Under the pieces are notes generated by a model that worked only from the letters and a program-made list of their open reading frames with translations, was not told where the DNA came from and searched no databases. A stretch of DNA of 40,517 nucleotides from Bacteroidales bacterium (GTDB lineage: Bacteria > Bacteroidota > Bacteroidia > Bacteroidales > Muribaculaceae), in contig JAAVFY010000003.1 in assembly GCA_014800515.1 (NCBI GenBank), positions 5,056 through 45,572 of the forward strand. The letters run 5' to 3'. This document shows, one piece after another, positions 9,236-19,334 of this stretch (its first letter is position 1; every line of letters begins with the position of its first letter). The translations under genes and the position numbers were made by a program.

Positions 9236-10516
9236 TTACCATGCGAACATAGGATATTCGTTCATCATCTCATTTACTTCCTGACGTACTTCCTTGATTA
9301 CGTTCTCATCATCGGCATTACTGAGCACCTTGTCGATGAGTTCGGCAATCTTCTCCATGAGTTCTTCCTTCGCACCACGAGTTGTGATAGCGGCTGTTCC
9401 GAAGCGGAGGCCGGAGGTGAGGAAGGGTGAACGGCTGTCGTAGGGCACCATATTCTTGTTGGCTGTGATATCAGCCTCTACAAGTACTCTCTCAGCCTTC
9501 TTACCGCTCATCTCGGGGAACTTCGGACGAAGGTCAACGAGCATGGAGTGGTTGTCTGTGCCGTCGGAGATGATTTTATATCCGCGGGCGATAAGAGCCT
9601 TGGCAAGAGCGTCGGCGTTCTTCTTCACCTGAATAGCATATTCCTTCCATTCGGGCTGCAGACACTCGCCGAAAGCTACGGCCTTGGCTGCGATAACGTG
9701 CTCGAGCGGACCTCCCTGTACTCCGGGGAAAACTGCGCTGTCAAGAAGTGCGGACATCTTCTTGATTTCTCCCTTGGGTGTCTTCTTGCCCCAGGGATTG
9801 TCAAAATCTTTGCCCATGAGAATCATGCCGCCACGAGGACCACGGAGTGTCTTGTGGGTAGTGGTGGTCACAATGTGTGCGTGCTTGAGAGGATTCTCGA
9901 GCAGACCGGCTGCGATGAGGCCTGCAGGGTGAGCCATGTCCACCATGAAGATTGCTCCGATCTCATCGGCGAGCTTACGCATCCGGGCATAATCCCATTC
10001 GCGGCTGTAGGCACTTGCGCCGGCGATGATAAGCTTCGGACGCTCTGCGCGTGCCTTCTCCTCCATCTCCTCGTAGTTTACGCGACCGGTGTTGGCATCT
10101 ACTGTGTAGCTGATGGGCTGGAACATAAGTCCGGAGAAATTCACCGGGCTGCCGTGGCTGAGGTGACCACCGTGAGCGAGGTCCATTCCCATGAATTTGT
10201 CGCCGGGCTCGAGGCAAGCCATGAAGACTGCCATGTTAGCCTGCGCGCCGCTGTGCGGCTGCACGTTTACCCATTCTGCGTCGAAAAGCTTCTTGGCGCG
10301 GTCGCGTGCAAGATTCTCCACATCGTCCACTACCTGGCAACCGCCATAATAACGGTGGGCAGGATAGCCCTCGGCATATTTGTTGGTGAGGCAGGAGCCC
10401 ATGGCGCGCATCACCTCGTCGCTTACGAAATTCTCGCTGGCAATCAGCTCGATGCCGCGACGCTGACGAAGGTGCTCGCGGTCGATCATCTCGAAGATTT
10501 CGTTGTCTCTCTTCAT
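9236..10516 (-). CDS. glyA: serine hydroxymethyltransferase
   Basis: [42 protein letters not shown] motifs, 426 aa. Confidence 0.97.
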   Translation of the reverse strand: MKRDNEIFEMIDREHLRQRRGIELIASENFVSDEVMRAMGSCLTNKYAEGYPAHRYYGGCQVVDDVENLARDRAKKLFDAEWVNVQPHSGAQANMAVFMACLEPGDKFMGMDLAHGGHLSHGSPVNFSGLMFQPISYTVDANTGRVNYEEMEEKARAERPKLIIAGASAYSREWDYARMRKLADEIGAIFMVDMAHPAGLIAAGLLENPLKHAHIVTTTTHKTLRGPRGGMILMGKDFDNPWGKKTPKGEIKKMSALLDSAVFPGVQGGPLEHVIAAKAVAFGECLQPEWKEYAIQVKKNADALAKALIARGYKIISDGTDNHSMLVDLRPKFPEMSGKKAERVLVEADITANKNMVPYDSRSPFLTSGLRFGTAAITTRGAKEELMEKIAELIDKVLSNADDENVIKEVRQEVNEMMNEYPMFAW

Positions 10517-10618
10517 CTTGTATTGTTTCTGTTTTTCAGGGCTTGGTCAAATCTAATGGCCACTCGGGCTTTTGGATGTGACTTTAAGATTCCCTTAGGT
10601 TAGTTGACTAATTTTCCG

Positions 10619-10649
10619 CAAATTTAGTCAATCCCCCTCAATCTGCAAA
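10619..10649 (-). promoter_or_regulatory. putative promoter of glyA
   Basis: Minus strand TTTG (10649-10646), 19-nt spacer, TAAATTTG (10626-10619). Confidence 0.5.
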
Positions 10650-10737
10650 ACTTTTTCCTGCACTTAGATCCCATCCCACAAGAAATGTTAACGGAGGGGC
10701 GGCCTATTTTCAAAGAAATTTCGCATGGAATAGAGTT

Positions 10738-12699
10738 TTACTTAGGAGTCATGACGATTTCAGGTCTTTTCCAGAATTCAGATTCATCTGAGGTGAGGGT
10801 GTTTCCATAGTTGTATCTGAATCCTTCCGGCAAAAGCACCACCATATTTGCGTCCTCCGTAAGTGCCCCGGGCCCCTCTATGCGTGGGCGCTGATTGTCG
10901 TAGGCAGAGATGATATAGAGATTCTTAGCCATATAATCGTCGAGATATTCCTCCTTGGTCTCAGGCCTTTCATGATTCCAGTTGGCATCGTCATTCAGAC
11001 AGACCTCTTTTCCTGAGATCAGCCGTTGTCTTACCTCGCCGGGATGAAGTGGATATCCTTCTGAATCGGTCACAAAGGCTGCAAAGGTGGGGTCACACCA
11101 AACCCATTTGTCAAGTTCGCGGCTCCAGGCCACGCATATCACGTGGCAGTCGCTGTCAGTATCGTATGCCTTTGATTCGCATGTAAGGAATCTCGCGGGG
11201 ATGCCTTCGGCAAGCAATGCCTGCTGAAGTGCTATGGCCATCATACGGCAGTTTCCTCCGGAGTTGTCTTTTTGAGCATATTCTATGATGTTGCCCAAAT
11301 CGTAAGGCATCTTGGGTCGGTCAGCACGCGATCCATTATGTCTTATTGTCTCGTGAATCCAATATGTGAGATTCTTGATCTTGCTGTAATCATCCCCCTG
11401 TCCGGCTATGCTGTCAAGATTGAATTTCTCTCTCGCTTCTGTCAACAAGGAATCAGAAGGCGGAGCGTATCTCCAGTTTATAGTTACACCGGTATTTTTC
11501 AAATATGGTGCGCTCTCTTTAAGTATATCCAATTTTGTCTTGTTGATGTCGAATTTCATAGCCTCATTCAGGATGCTGTCAAGCTCGGGTAGATAATGAT
11601 AGCACTCCACACTGTCGGTGTAGTGTATAAGGTTGGACACAGCTTCGGGAGGGAACCATGCTATATTCGGGAAAGTGTGAGCGGCTTTCAATGAACCTCG
11701 AGCCATATCCGCCAATATTGACATATATTTTTCTTTGCCTTCCCAAGTGACAAACATCGCGCTGTCCTTGGCCGGGACATCTTCGTTGGAACTATGGAAT
11801 ATCGGACCATTGAACGTGTATTCTTTAAGTTTCGGTAAGTTACAGTCCTTAACTTGTGCGAATCCGAAGTTAAATACCGGGCCATTGAATACTATGGACT
11901 CGAGATTCTCACACGAATATGCGAGACATGTGCCGGTGTTGTAGACTGCTCCGTTGAACTCGATGCTTTTAAGCTGATGATTTTCTATGAACGGTGTGGC
12001 GTTTATATGTCCTGACGGACCGTTCACGACCACCTTTTCAAGTTTCGGAAGTTTATTGAAAGGGGAGTAACTTGTGATATAGAAACCTCCTGACTCTACC
12101 TCACGCAGCTCTTTTAGATATTCATCACCGAATTGATACAGGTCTGCGCTGAATGGTAGTCTCACTTTTTCAAGAAGGGAGTCAAGCGCGATTGCTCTCG
12201 GCATGACGGTCACTCCGTCAGCCACATATAATTCCTTCAATGGAATTCCTCCCAGTGCCCATGCATGGATGGTATCAATCTGATTAGGTAACGTTATTTC
12301 TTCAACATTACACATATATAAAAACAGTGGAGGGATGGAATGAGATGTTGTCAGACGTACACTGTCACGCAGATTGTTATACCAAGCAAACGCATTGCCG
12401 TCGGGTCTGAAACTTACTTCCGAGAGGTCAAGTGCTCTTACTGTGCCCTTGGTGGCATTAAACTTGGAGTCTCGACCGCAAAGTTGTCTCAATGCTATTA
12501 TGTCTGAGCTGCTGAGTGTGCCGGATATACGTAGCCCTTCGGGCTTAAGACTGTTGATTGAATCGTAAATCTCCGCTAATTGTCCGGGAGTTGACACCTT
12601 GACATCGGTATACTGATATGCTTGGCTGACTGTTGAAACTGTCAGTGCCGTGCCTGCGACGATAATTCCGAGAGCGCATGTTCGTAGATGTCTTTTCAT
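10738..12699 (-). CDS. secreted leucine-rich-repeat-like (BspA-like) protein with C-terminal transglutaminase-like domain
   Basis: 653 aa, signal peptide, repeats such as LPKLEKVVVNGP / HQLKSIEFNGAVYN / CENLESIVFNGPVFN; SGGNCRMMAIALQQ...DCHVICVAWSRELDKWVWCDPTF matches the transglutaminase-like Cys-His-Asp triad. Confidence 0.75.
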   Translation of the reverse strand: MKRHLRTCALGIIVAGTALTVSTVSQAYQYTDVKVSTPGQLAEIYDSINSLKPEGLRISGTLSSSDIIALRQLCGRDSKFNATKGTVRALDLSEVSFRPDGNAFAWYNNLRDSVRLTTSHSIPPLFLYMCNVEEITLPNQIDTIHAWALGGIPLKELYVADGVTVMPRAIALDSLLEKVRLPFSADLYQFGDEYLKELREVESGGFYITSYSPFNKLPKLEKVVVNGPSGHINATPFIENHQLKSIEFNGAVYNTGTCLAYSCENLESIVFNGPVFNFGFAQVKDCNLPKLKEYTFNGPIFHSSNEDVPAKDSAMFVTWEGKEKYMSILADMARGSLKAAHTFPNIAWFPPEAVSNLIHYTDSVECYHYLPELDSILNEAMKFDINKTKLDILKESAPYLKNTGVTINWRYAPPSDSLLTEAREKFNLDSIAGQGDDYSKIKNLTYWIHETIRHNGSRADRPKMPYDLGNIIEYAQKDNSGGNCRMMAIALQQALLAEGIPARFLTCESKAYDTDSDCHVICVAWSRELDKWVWCDPTFAAFVTDSEGYPLHPGEVRQRLISGKEVCLNDDANWNHERPETKEEYLDDYMAKNLYIISAYDNQRPRIEGPGALTEDANMVVLLPEGFRYNYGNTLTSDESEFWKRPEIVMTPK

Positions 12700-12784
12700 A
12701 TAATGAGAAGATTAGTTACTTAAGTACTTACCTTTTTAACGTATGAATTAATATGATGTTACATTCAAAATCATTCAAATGTGA

Positions 12785-12809
12785 AAAAACTCCCGGAAAG
12801 GGAGTTTTT
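12785..12809 (-). terminator. terminator-like hairpin downstream of nqrF
   Basis: AAAAACTCCC/GGGAGTTTTT 10-bp stem with flanking A/T runs. Confidence 0.7.
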
Positions 12810-12847
12810 CAAAATATTTGTCCGAACGCGGAGAGCGGGCGAAATGA

Positions 12848-14137
12848 TTACCCTCCGAAGTTGTCGTAGTGGATAGCCTCAGGTTCTACTCCGAGGTTGT
12901 AGAGCATATTATTGACGGCATTACTCATCGGGCCGGGACCACACATATAGAACTCAATATCCTCTGGAGCTTCATGATCCTTCAGATATGTGTTATACAT
13001 CACGTCATGCACGAATCCCGGAGTATATGCCACACCCGCCGCATCCGCCGCCGGATCGGGACGGTCGAGCGCGAGGTGGAACTTGAAGTTGGGGAATTCC
13101 TTCTCAAGATTCAGGAAGTCGTCAAGATAGAACACCTCGTTGAGGGCACGTGCACCATAGAAGTAGTGCATGATGCGGTCGGTGGTGTGAAGTGTCTTTG
13201 TCATCCACATAATTTGGGCGCGGAGGGGAGCCATGCCGGCGCCACCGCCAACCCATATCATCTCGGCCTTGGAATCAACGATAGGATGGAAGTCGCCGTA
13301 AGGACCACTCATCATCACTTTGTCGCCGGGCTTGAGCGAGAATATATAGCTGGATGCGATACCTGGCATCACATCCATGAAGCCTACCTGAGGTTTCGGC
13401 TTGAAAGGCGGAGTCGCTATTCTCACTGTCAGCATGAAGCGGTCGCCTTCCTCGGGATAGTTGGCCATAGAATAGGCACGCACTGTGTCTTCGGTGTTTT
13501 TACATTTGAGTGTAAACAACCCGAATTTCTCCCATGCCGGCAGATACTCGTCGCCGATAAGTGATTTGTCGATATCCTTATCATAGTCCATCTCAAACTT
13601 CGGTATTCTGATCTGTGCATAGCTACCGGGAATGAAGTTCATGTGCTCACCCTTGGGGAGCTGGACGATAAATTCTTTTATAAAGGTTGCGACGTTGCGG
13701 TTGCTGATCACCTCGCATTCCCATTCCTTGACATCGAGGGCTGCTTCAGAGACTTTCACTTCCATGTCTCCCTTCACTTTTACCTGACAGCCGAGACGCC
13801 AGTTGTCTTTCATCTCTTTACGTGTGAAATGCACTGCTTCGGTCGGGAGCATGTCGCCACCTCCTGATTCTACCTGCAGTTTGCACTGTCCGCAGCTTCC
13901 TTTGCCGCCACAGGCTGATGAAAGATGCACTCCTCCTTCGTTGAGAGTGGCAAGAAGACTCTTGCCGCTGGCAGTGCGGATCATCTTTTTGCCGCCGTTG
14001 ATCGAGATAGAGACCTCGCCACTATTGACAAGCCATCCCTTGCAGATCAGGAGCACAACCACCAGCACCAGCACTATCACGAAGAAGATGAGAGCGGCTG
14101 CTATCACTGAATTCCACTGTATGTCGGTCAGTATCAT
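12848..14137 (-). CDS. nqrF: Na+-translocating NADH:quinone reductase subunit F
   Basis: CGGKGSCGQCKLQV 2Fe-2S motif, RAYSMANYP FAD-binding and GGGAGMAPLR NAD-binding motifs. Confidence 0.96.
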   Translation of the reverse strand: MILTDIQWNSVIAAALIFFVIVLVLVVVLLICKGWLVNSGEVSISINGGKKMIRTASGKSLLATLNEGGVHLSSACGGKGSCGQCKLQVESGGGDMLPTEAVHFTRKEMKDNWRLGCQVKVKGDMEVKVSEAALDVKEWECEVISNRNVATFIKEFIVQLPKGEHMNFIPGSYAQIRIPKFEMDYDKDIDKSLIGDEYLPAWEKFGLFTLKCKNTEDTVRAYSMANYPEEGDRFMLTVRIATPPFKPKPQVGFMDVMPGIASSYIFSLKPGDKVMMSGPYGDFHPIVDSKAEMIWVGGGAGMAPLRAQIMWMTKTLHTTDRIMHYFYGARALNEVFYLDDFLNLEKEFPNFKFHLALDRPDPAADAAGVAYTPGFVHDVMYNTYLKDHEAPEDIEFYMCGPGPMSNAVNNMLYNLGVEPEAIHYDNFGG

Positions 14138-14178
14138 TCTTCTTTTCTTATTTTAAATTGATATTGAATGCCGGCTTG

Positions 14179-14793
14179 TCAGAGTTTTATTCCGAGGAAG
14201 CTCATAAAGGCGATTCCCATCAGGCCGGTAATGATGAAAGTGATGCCAATGCCGCGAAGCGGAGCGGGAATCACATTGTTGTTAAGTCGCTCGCGTATCG
14301 CTGCCAGGCATACGATTGCCAGCAGCCAGCCTATGCCTGAGCCGGCACCATACACTGTCGCTGTCCATGCGTTGCTGAAATCTCGCTGCTGCATGAAGAG
14401 CACAGCTCCGAGAATAGCACAGTTCACAGCGATGAGCGGCAAGAACAGACCCAGCGAATTATATAGGGCGGGCGAATATTTTTCTATCACCATCTCGAGT
14501 ATCTGCACCAGGGCTGCGATGACCGATATGAACATGATCAGTCCTAAGAAGCTGAGGTCGCTGTCTGCATATTCCTGGCCAAGCCAGCTCAACGCTCCGG
14601 GCACAAGCACATACTGATTGATACACCATGTGATGGGAAGCGCGATGATGAGCACTGCGGTCACGGCCATGCCGAGTCCGAACGCTGTCTTCACATTCTT
14701 CGACACTGCAAGATAGGAGCACATGCCGAGGAAGTAAGCGAAGATCATGTTGTCGATAAATATCGACCGTATGAATAGATTCAGGTTTTCCAT
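14179..14793 (-). CDS. nqrE: Na+-NQR subunit E
   Basis: 204 aa polytopic; [30 protein letters not shown]; gene order. Confidence 0.94.
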   Translation of the reverse strand: MENLNLFIRSIFIDNMIFAYFLGMCSYLAVSKNVKTAFGLGMAVTAVLIIALPITWCINQYVLVPGALSWLGQEYADSDLSFLGLIMFISVIAALVQILEMVIEKYSPALYNSLGLFLPLIAVNCAILGAVLFMQQRDFSNAWTATVYGAGSGIGWLLAIVCLAAIRERLNNNVIPAPLRGIGITFIITGLMGIAFMSFLGIKL

Positions 14794-14822
14794 TGTTTCT
14801 CGCTTTGCTTATCTGTTCTTCC

Positions 14823-15458
14823 TTACTTTTCCTGAAGATCTTTATTCTTGGCACGGTGCACCCAGATGATGCAGGCCACAGTGATGAGCGCCATAGGGGG
14901 CAGGATCATCATGCCGTTGTTCATATATCCATGGTCATAGCACCATTGCGGCACAACCTGATAACCGAACAGTGTGCCGCTGCCGAAGAGTTCGCGGAAG
15001 AAGCTGACGATAATCAGGATGATTCCATAACCCAGACCGTTGCCCACTCCGTCAAGGAAGCTTGCCCAGGGGCGGTTGCTGAGAGCGAAGGCTTCAAGAC
15101 GCCCCATGAGGATACAGTTGGTTATAATCAGGCCGATAAATACTGAGAGCTGTTTGCTCACTTCATAATTGTATGCCTTCAACACTTGGTCCACGATTAC
15201 TACAAGAGCTGCCACCACCACGAGTTGCACTATGATGCGGATGGAGGTAGGGATAGTGTTGCGCATGAATGAAATTATGACGTTGGCGAGAGCCATGACG
15301 GCTGTCACAGAGATAGTCATCACCACTGCAGGTTCCATCTTGGCTGTCACGGCTAGAGCCGAGCAGATGCCAAGTACCTGAACAATCACAGGATTGTCTT
15401 TCGAAAGGGGAGATGTGAATATGGCTAATGCTTTCTTGAAATCCATTTCTCTCTTCAA
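14823..15458 (-). CDS. nqrD: Na+-NQR subunit D
   Basis: 211 aa polytopic; NPVIVQVLGICSALAVT, LIITNCILMGRLEAFAL; gene order. Confidence 0.94.
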   Translation of the reverse strand: MKREMDFKKALAIFTSPLSKDNPVIVQVLGICSALAVTAKMEPAVVMTISVTAVMALANVIISFMRNTIPTSIRIIVQLVVVAALVVIVDQVLKAYNYEVSKQLSVFIGLIITNCILMGRLEAFALSNRPWASFLDGVGNGLGYGIILIIVSFFRELFGSGTLFGYQVVPQWCYDHGYMNNGMMILPPMALITVACIIWVHRAKNKDLQEK

Positions 15459-16180
15459 TTTTTGTCGTTGGTTGTATTCTGCAGCGATTTCAGGAATGCC
15501 GCGTAGGGCTCAAGGGAGTTCTGAAGCATTCTGGATACTCCCTGGCTGGTGATGGTGCCGCCGCTTATGGCATGTACATAACTGCGGTCTGCCGGTTCCT
15601 GTCCGGTTTTCACCACTTCAACTGACTGGAAATCTCCACTCTTGGAGAATACGTTCTTTCCGTCAAACTGTGTGGAGAATGCGGGTTTCTCTATCTCGGC
15701 TCCCAGACCCGGAGTCTCACCCTGATGAGCGAAATAGGCTCCATAGATTGTGTCGCCATTGGAATCAAAGGCCACATAACCCCATATCGGACCCCACAGA
15801 CCGGCTCCGTAGCACGGAAGAATATATTTCTCTCCTGCCGATGTCCGGCACACGAAGACGGGCAGCAGACGCTCTGATGCGGGTTTCTTGACCTCACTGC
15901 CTACATTGACTTTAAAGGCGTCGACTCCATTATCTACTTTCTTTCCCTCACTATCCACGATATATTCGTCGGTGATATGAGCTGCGTATAGGTCGCCGAT
16001 GCTTTCTCCGGGTTCTGCCGTTATGCGGGCGGCAAGGAGTATCTGCTTCTTGGTGTCGTTGTCAATATTCTCAAGCTGACGCGGACGCAGAGCCTGATAC
16101 ACCACTGAAAGAACCACGCCTACCACAAGCACCAGTACGGAGGCATAGACCACTGTATAGATATTGCTTTGTCTGTTCAT
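15455..16180 (-). CDS. nqrC: Na+-NQR subunit C
   Basis: Single N-terminal TM; C-terminal SGGTITSQGVSRML flavin-attachment region; 4-nt overlap with nqrD. Confidence 0.93.
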   Translation of the reverse strand: MNRQSNIYTVVYASVLVLVVGVVLSVVYQALRPRQLENIDNDTKKQILLAARITAEPGESIGDLYAAHITDEYIVDSEGKKVDNGVDAFKVNVGSEVKKPASERLLPVFVCRTSAGEKYILPCYGAGLWGPIWGYVAFDSNGDTIYGAYFAHQGETPGLGAEIEKPAFSTQFDGKNVFSKSGDFQSVEVVKTGQEPADRSYVHAISGGTITSQGVSRMLQNSLEPYAAFLKSLQNTTNDKN

Positions 16181-16196
16181 GTCTTATCCTCCTTCC

Positions 16197-17390
16197 TTAT
16201 TGTGCGGCGCGTGCACCGGTTCGGCGCATGCGTCTACGGACATTACTATTGACCACACACCAGTCGATGAGTGAAGCGAAGCAGTTCATGAGAAGCACTG
16301 CAAGCATGGCTCCCTCCGGATATCCGGTGTTGTAGCATCTGATTATAATGGCGATCACTCCAATCAGAAAACCATAAATCCATTTTCCTGTCTCGGTTCT
16401 GCATGCTGTCACGGGGTCGGTGGCCATGAAGACTATGGCGAAGGCGAATCCTCCCAGACAGAGCTGCTCCAGAGGCGGAATCATAGTGACGGGATAAATG
16501 TCAGAATGGAAATGATAAGCCAGAAGACTCATGAGAAACGCGCCGGCCACACCGGAGGTGATGATTTTCCAACTTGCTATTCCGGTGGCGAGGAGAATCA
16601 CCATGCCTATAAGGATGCAGAATGTGGAGGTCTCTCCCCACGAGCCGGGGATAAATCCCCAGAAATAGTCGGCGAAGGTGAGGGGCTGTCCGAGCACGTC
16701 GGTCACAGTCGCACCCGGAGCTCCGGAGGCAAGCTGACCCAGGGGAGTCGCGCCTGTGAATCCATCCACGGCGTGTTCGCCGCCAAGACTCACGAATACG
16801 TTGTCTCCACTCATCTTTGAAGGATAAGCGAAGAAAAGGAACGCGCGGGCCACAAGTGCCACATTGAGGAAGTTATAGCCCGTGCCTCCAAACACTTCTT
16901 TGGCAAAAATCACGGCGAACGCCACTGCCACAGCTATCATCCAGCAGGGTGTGTCGATAGGGCATATCATCGGAATAAGGATTCCGGAGACCAGATAGCC
17001 CTCCTGAATTTCATGTCCGCGTATCTGCGCTATGACGAATTCTATGCCAAGACCCACGATATATGCCGTGAGGATCTGAGGCAGTGCGGCAAAGAGTCCG
17101 TAGAAAAAGAGGGGGAGAAGTTGACTCGTGTCTCCTCCTGTGGCCAGAGCATGTTGATAGCCGATATTCCACATTCCGAAGAGACAGCAGGGGAGCAGGG
17201 ACAGCACCACGATGATCATGGTGCGCTTTGAGTCGTTGCTGTCGTGGATGTGCACGCCCGACGAACTCGTCTCGTTGGGAGTGTAAAGGAAGGTATAAAA
17301 GCCGTCGAACACAGAATGGAGTTTCTCAAATTTGCCTCCTTTCTCGAAATGCGGCTTTACCTTGTCGATCGATTGTTTTAGTTTACCCAC
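16197..17390 (-). CDS. nqrB: Na+-NQR subunit B
   Basis: 397 aa polytopic; GFTGATPLGQLA flavin-attachment motif; gene order. Confidence 0.95.
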   Translation of the reverse strand: MGKLKQSIDKVKPHFEKGGKFEKLHSVFDGFYTFLYTPNETSSSGVHIHDSNDSKRTMIIVVLSLLPCCLFGMWNIGYQHALATGGDTSQLLPLFFYGLFAALPQILTAYIVGLGIEFVIAQIRGHEIQEGYLVSGILIPMICPIDTPCWMIAVAVAFAVIFAKEVFGGTGYNFLNVALVARAFLFFAYPSKMSGDNVFVSLGGEHAVDGFTGATPLGQLASGAPGATVTDVLGQPLTFADYFWGFIPGSWGETSTFCILIGMVILLATGIASWKIITSGVAGAFLMSLLAYHFHSDIYPVTMIPPLEQLCLGGFAFAIVFMATDPVTACRTETGKWIYGFLIGVIAIIIRCYNTGYPEGAMLAVLLMNCFASLIDWCVVNSNVRRRMRRTGARAAQ

Positions 17391-17427
17391 GGTGAGTATG
17401 CTTGTTCGTTGTTATTTGATGGTTTGG

Positions 17428-18762
17428 TTAGCTAAGTTCTTTGCGTAGCGAATCGAGACCTTCTCTCACTATCTTCTGGAGCTCCATCTTTGAAGTGTCT
17501 ACAAATTCGGGCAGTGCGAAGTCTTCAGGTGCCACTTCGTAGATGCCGAGTTGCTCCATGCGGTCTATGTCGCCGGCGATTATGGCCTTGAGCAGATACT
17601 CCGGATAGATATCGAAGGGGAACACTTTGTCATATTCTCCACTCAATATCATGGCACGTCGACCTCCTTTTATGCGTGCATCAAAGGGGAACGGTGAGCT
17701 CAGACCGCGTAGAAAAGCCGGAAAACTGCGTTTCACACTGTATTTTTTCGGATTCATGGATGCCCATCCCATGAATTCATCGGCAGTATCTCCTTCTTCA
17801 ATGACTGTCACCTGACGATAAGGCCAGCGCAGAAAACCCTCCTTTAGGTTGACACGCTTTCCGGTGAGAACGTTGCCGGAGATATAACGCAGATGATTTC
17901 CCGTGATAGGCTCGAAGGGACGAAGCAGACCCTCCATTGAGATTCCCATTCCGCACTCCACAAAGTGAGGATTACGTATCGCCGGACCGGTTACGGCCAC
18001 TTCGACCGTGTAATCGCATTTTCCTTCGGATGCCAGGAGTCCGATACGACATACTGTAGCTGCATCGAGGGTCCACACAGTTTCTCCTTTGTTGACAGGA
18101 TTGGTGTTGGCAATCTGCACGCCGACGTTGCCGGCCGGGTGAGGCCCTTCCATTGTGAGAATTTCGGCCACATTGGAGCGAATGCGGCTATCGCTTCTGA
18201 CGGCAAGATACACATTCCCGCTTGTCAGATGCTTAAGGATCTCAAGTCCTTTCTCAAGCCATTTTGAAAGACGCGGCGTGATAACCGGGCCGGCAAGCGG
18301 AGCGGAGTCGAAAGCTGTCACATATATGTCACGCGGTTCGGAATCCGGAGCCGGCACAATATCGAAGGGTCTCTGGCGCATCATTGCCCAAAGGCCGGAC
18401 TCTTTCAGTGCGGTCCTGATTGACACGGCATCAGTGAGCGTTGTCTCTTTATCGGCCACGAAGCCTCCTTCACGTTTCACCACTATGGCCTCTATGTGGC
18501 GACGTGCACCTCGGCGGATTTCCGCCACTTCGCCGTCAACGGGCGAAACAAGCCACACGCTGTCTGTCTCTTTGTCCGACATAAGCTTGTCGCCGGCCTT
18601 TACCTTGTCTCCGGGCTTCACCCTTGCTTTCCAGATGTAGCCGGGGTAGTCATCGGGCACTATCCCGTAAAGGGAGGTTTGAGTGTCGCTGACACTCGCT
18701 CCCACGGCTGCTCCATCCAATGGGATGTCCAGCCCTTTCTTAATCTTTATAACGCGTTCCAT
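17428..18762 (-). CDS. nqrA: Na+-NQR subunit A
   Basis: MERVIKIKKGLDIPLDG..., 444 aa, first gene of a complete nqrABCDEF operon. Confidence 0.95.
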   Translation of the reverse strand: MERVIKIKKGLDIPLDGAAVGASVSDTQTSLYGIVPDDYPGYIWKARVKPGDKVKAGDKLMSDKETDSVWLVSPVDGEVAEIRRGARRHIEAIVVKREGGFVADKETTLTDAVSIRTALKESGLWAMMRQRPFDIVPAPDSEPRDIYVTAFDSAPLAGPVITPRLSKWLEKGLEILKHLTSGNVYLAVRSDSRIRSNVAEILTMEGPHPAGNVGVQIANTNPVNKGETVWTLDAATVCRIGLLASEGKCDYTVEVAVTGPAIRNPHFVECGMGISMEGLLRPFEPITGNHLRYISGNVLTGKRVNLKEGFLRWPYRQVTVIEEGDTADEFMGWASMNPKKYSVKRSFPAFLRGLSSPFPFDARIKGGRRAMILSGEYDKVFPFDIYPEYLLKAIIAGDIDRMEQLGIYEVAPEDFALPEFVDTSKMELQKIVREGLDSLRKELS

Positions 18763-19149
18763 TACGTCTCTTTCCCCTATCCGGAATATAATATCTTTCC
18801 GGCCGAGGGATATAATATTATTATGATAAGATGACCCCGCACCTCCTTGGGGGGCACGGCGTCAGTTTTATTTAGAGTCAATAAGCCTTTCCTTCCTATC
18901 CTCTCTCCTCAATCTCCCCACTATCTGACTTTGGTGTAGATTCAAATATCGCTTAAGGAGGGTAGCCTTATTGGTAACTATTCATAGATGGCTGTTGTAT
19001 TTCAATGAATTACAGTAGTGCTGTTGATGACGTCTGCATTGATCTTACATTCAGGTGTCAACTAATCCGGACGCGAGGAATCCCGTCACTCCCGGGCGTC
19101 AGCCCTTAACATGCCCTACGGAAGCTGAATAGCTGCCATTATGGTATTG

Positions 19150-19181
19150 CAAAATTATAAAATAATGTTAATCCTTCCAAA
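19150..19181 (-). promoter_or_regulatory. putative promoter of the nqr operon
   Basis: Minus strand TTTG (19181-19178), 20-nt spacer, TAATTTTG (19157-19150); implies a leader of about 380 nt. Confidence 0.55.
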
Positions 19182-19261
19182 TTCCACCGCTTTTCTTCCC
19201 TTTTTATGAATCCAAAGGAAGGTTTCGGAGGGAGGGACTTCTCCACCTCATAAGAATAAAG

Positions 19262-19300
19262 AAAGAGGGTGTGGCAGATTATCATTCTGTCACACCCTTT
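19262..19300 (-). terminator. terminator-like hairpin downstream of the TPR gene
   Basis: AAAGAGGGTGTGGCAGA...TCTGTCACACCCTTT long stem. Confidence 0.6.
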
Positions 19301-19334
19301 GAGGGGGGAATAAGACACTCTTTATGAAGAGTGC

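Noticed and set aside
9548-10603. 351-aa antisense ORF opposite glyA
   Set aside because: Overlaps a certain housekeeping gene; sequence is not protein-like (His/Cys/Val-rich mirror of glyA codons).
13803-14156. 117-aa plus-strand ORF opposite nqrF
   Set aside because: Antisense to the NqrF ferredoxin domain; no independent support.
12848-18762. The nqr cluster as a possible Rnf complex
   Set aside because: The NqrA and NqrF architecture and A-F order fit Na+-NQR; no RnfB/RnfC-type ferredoxin subunits are present.
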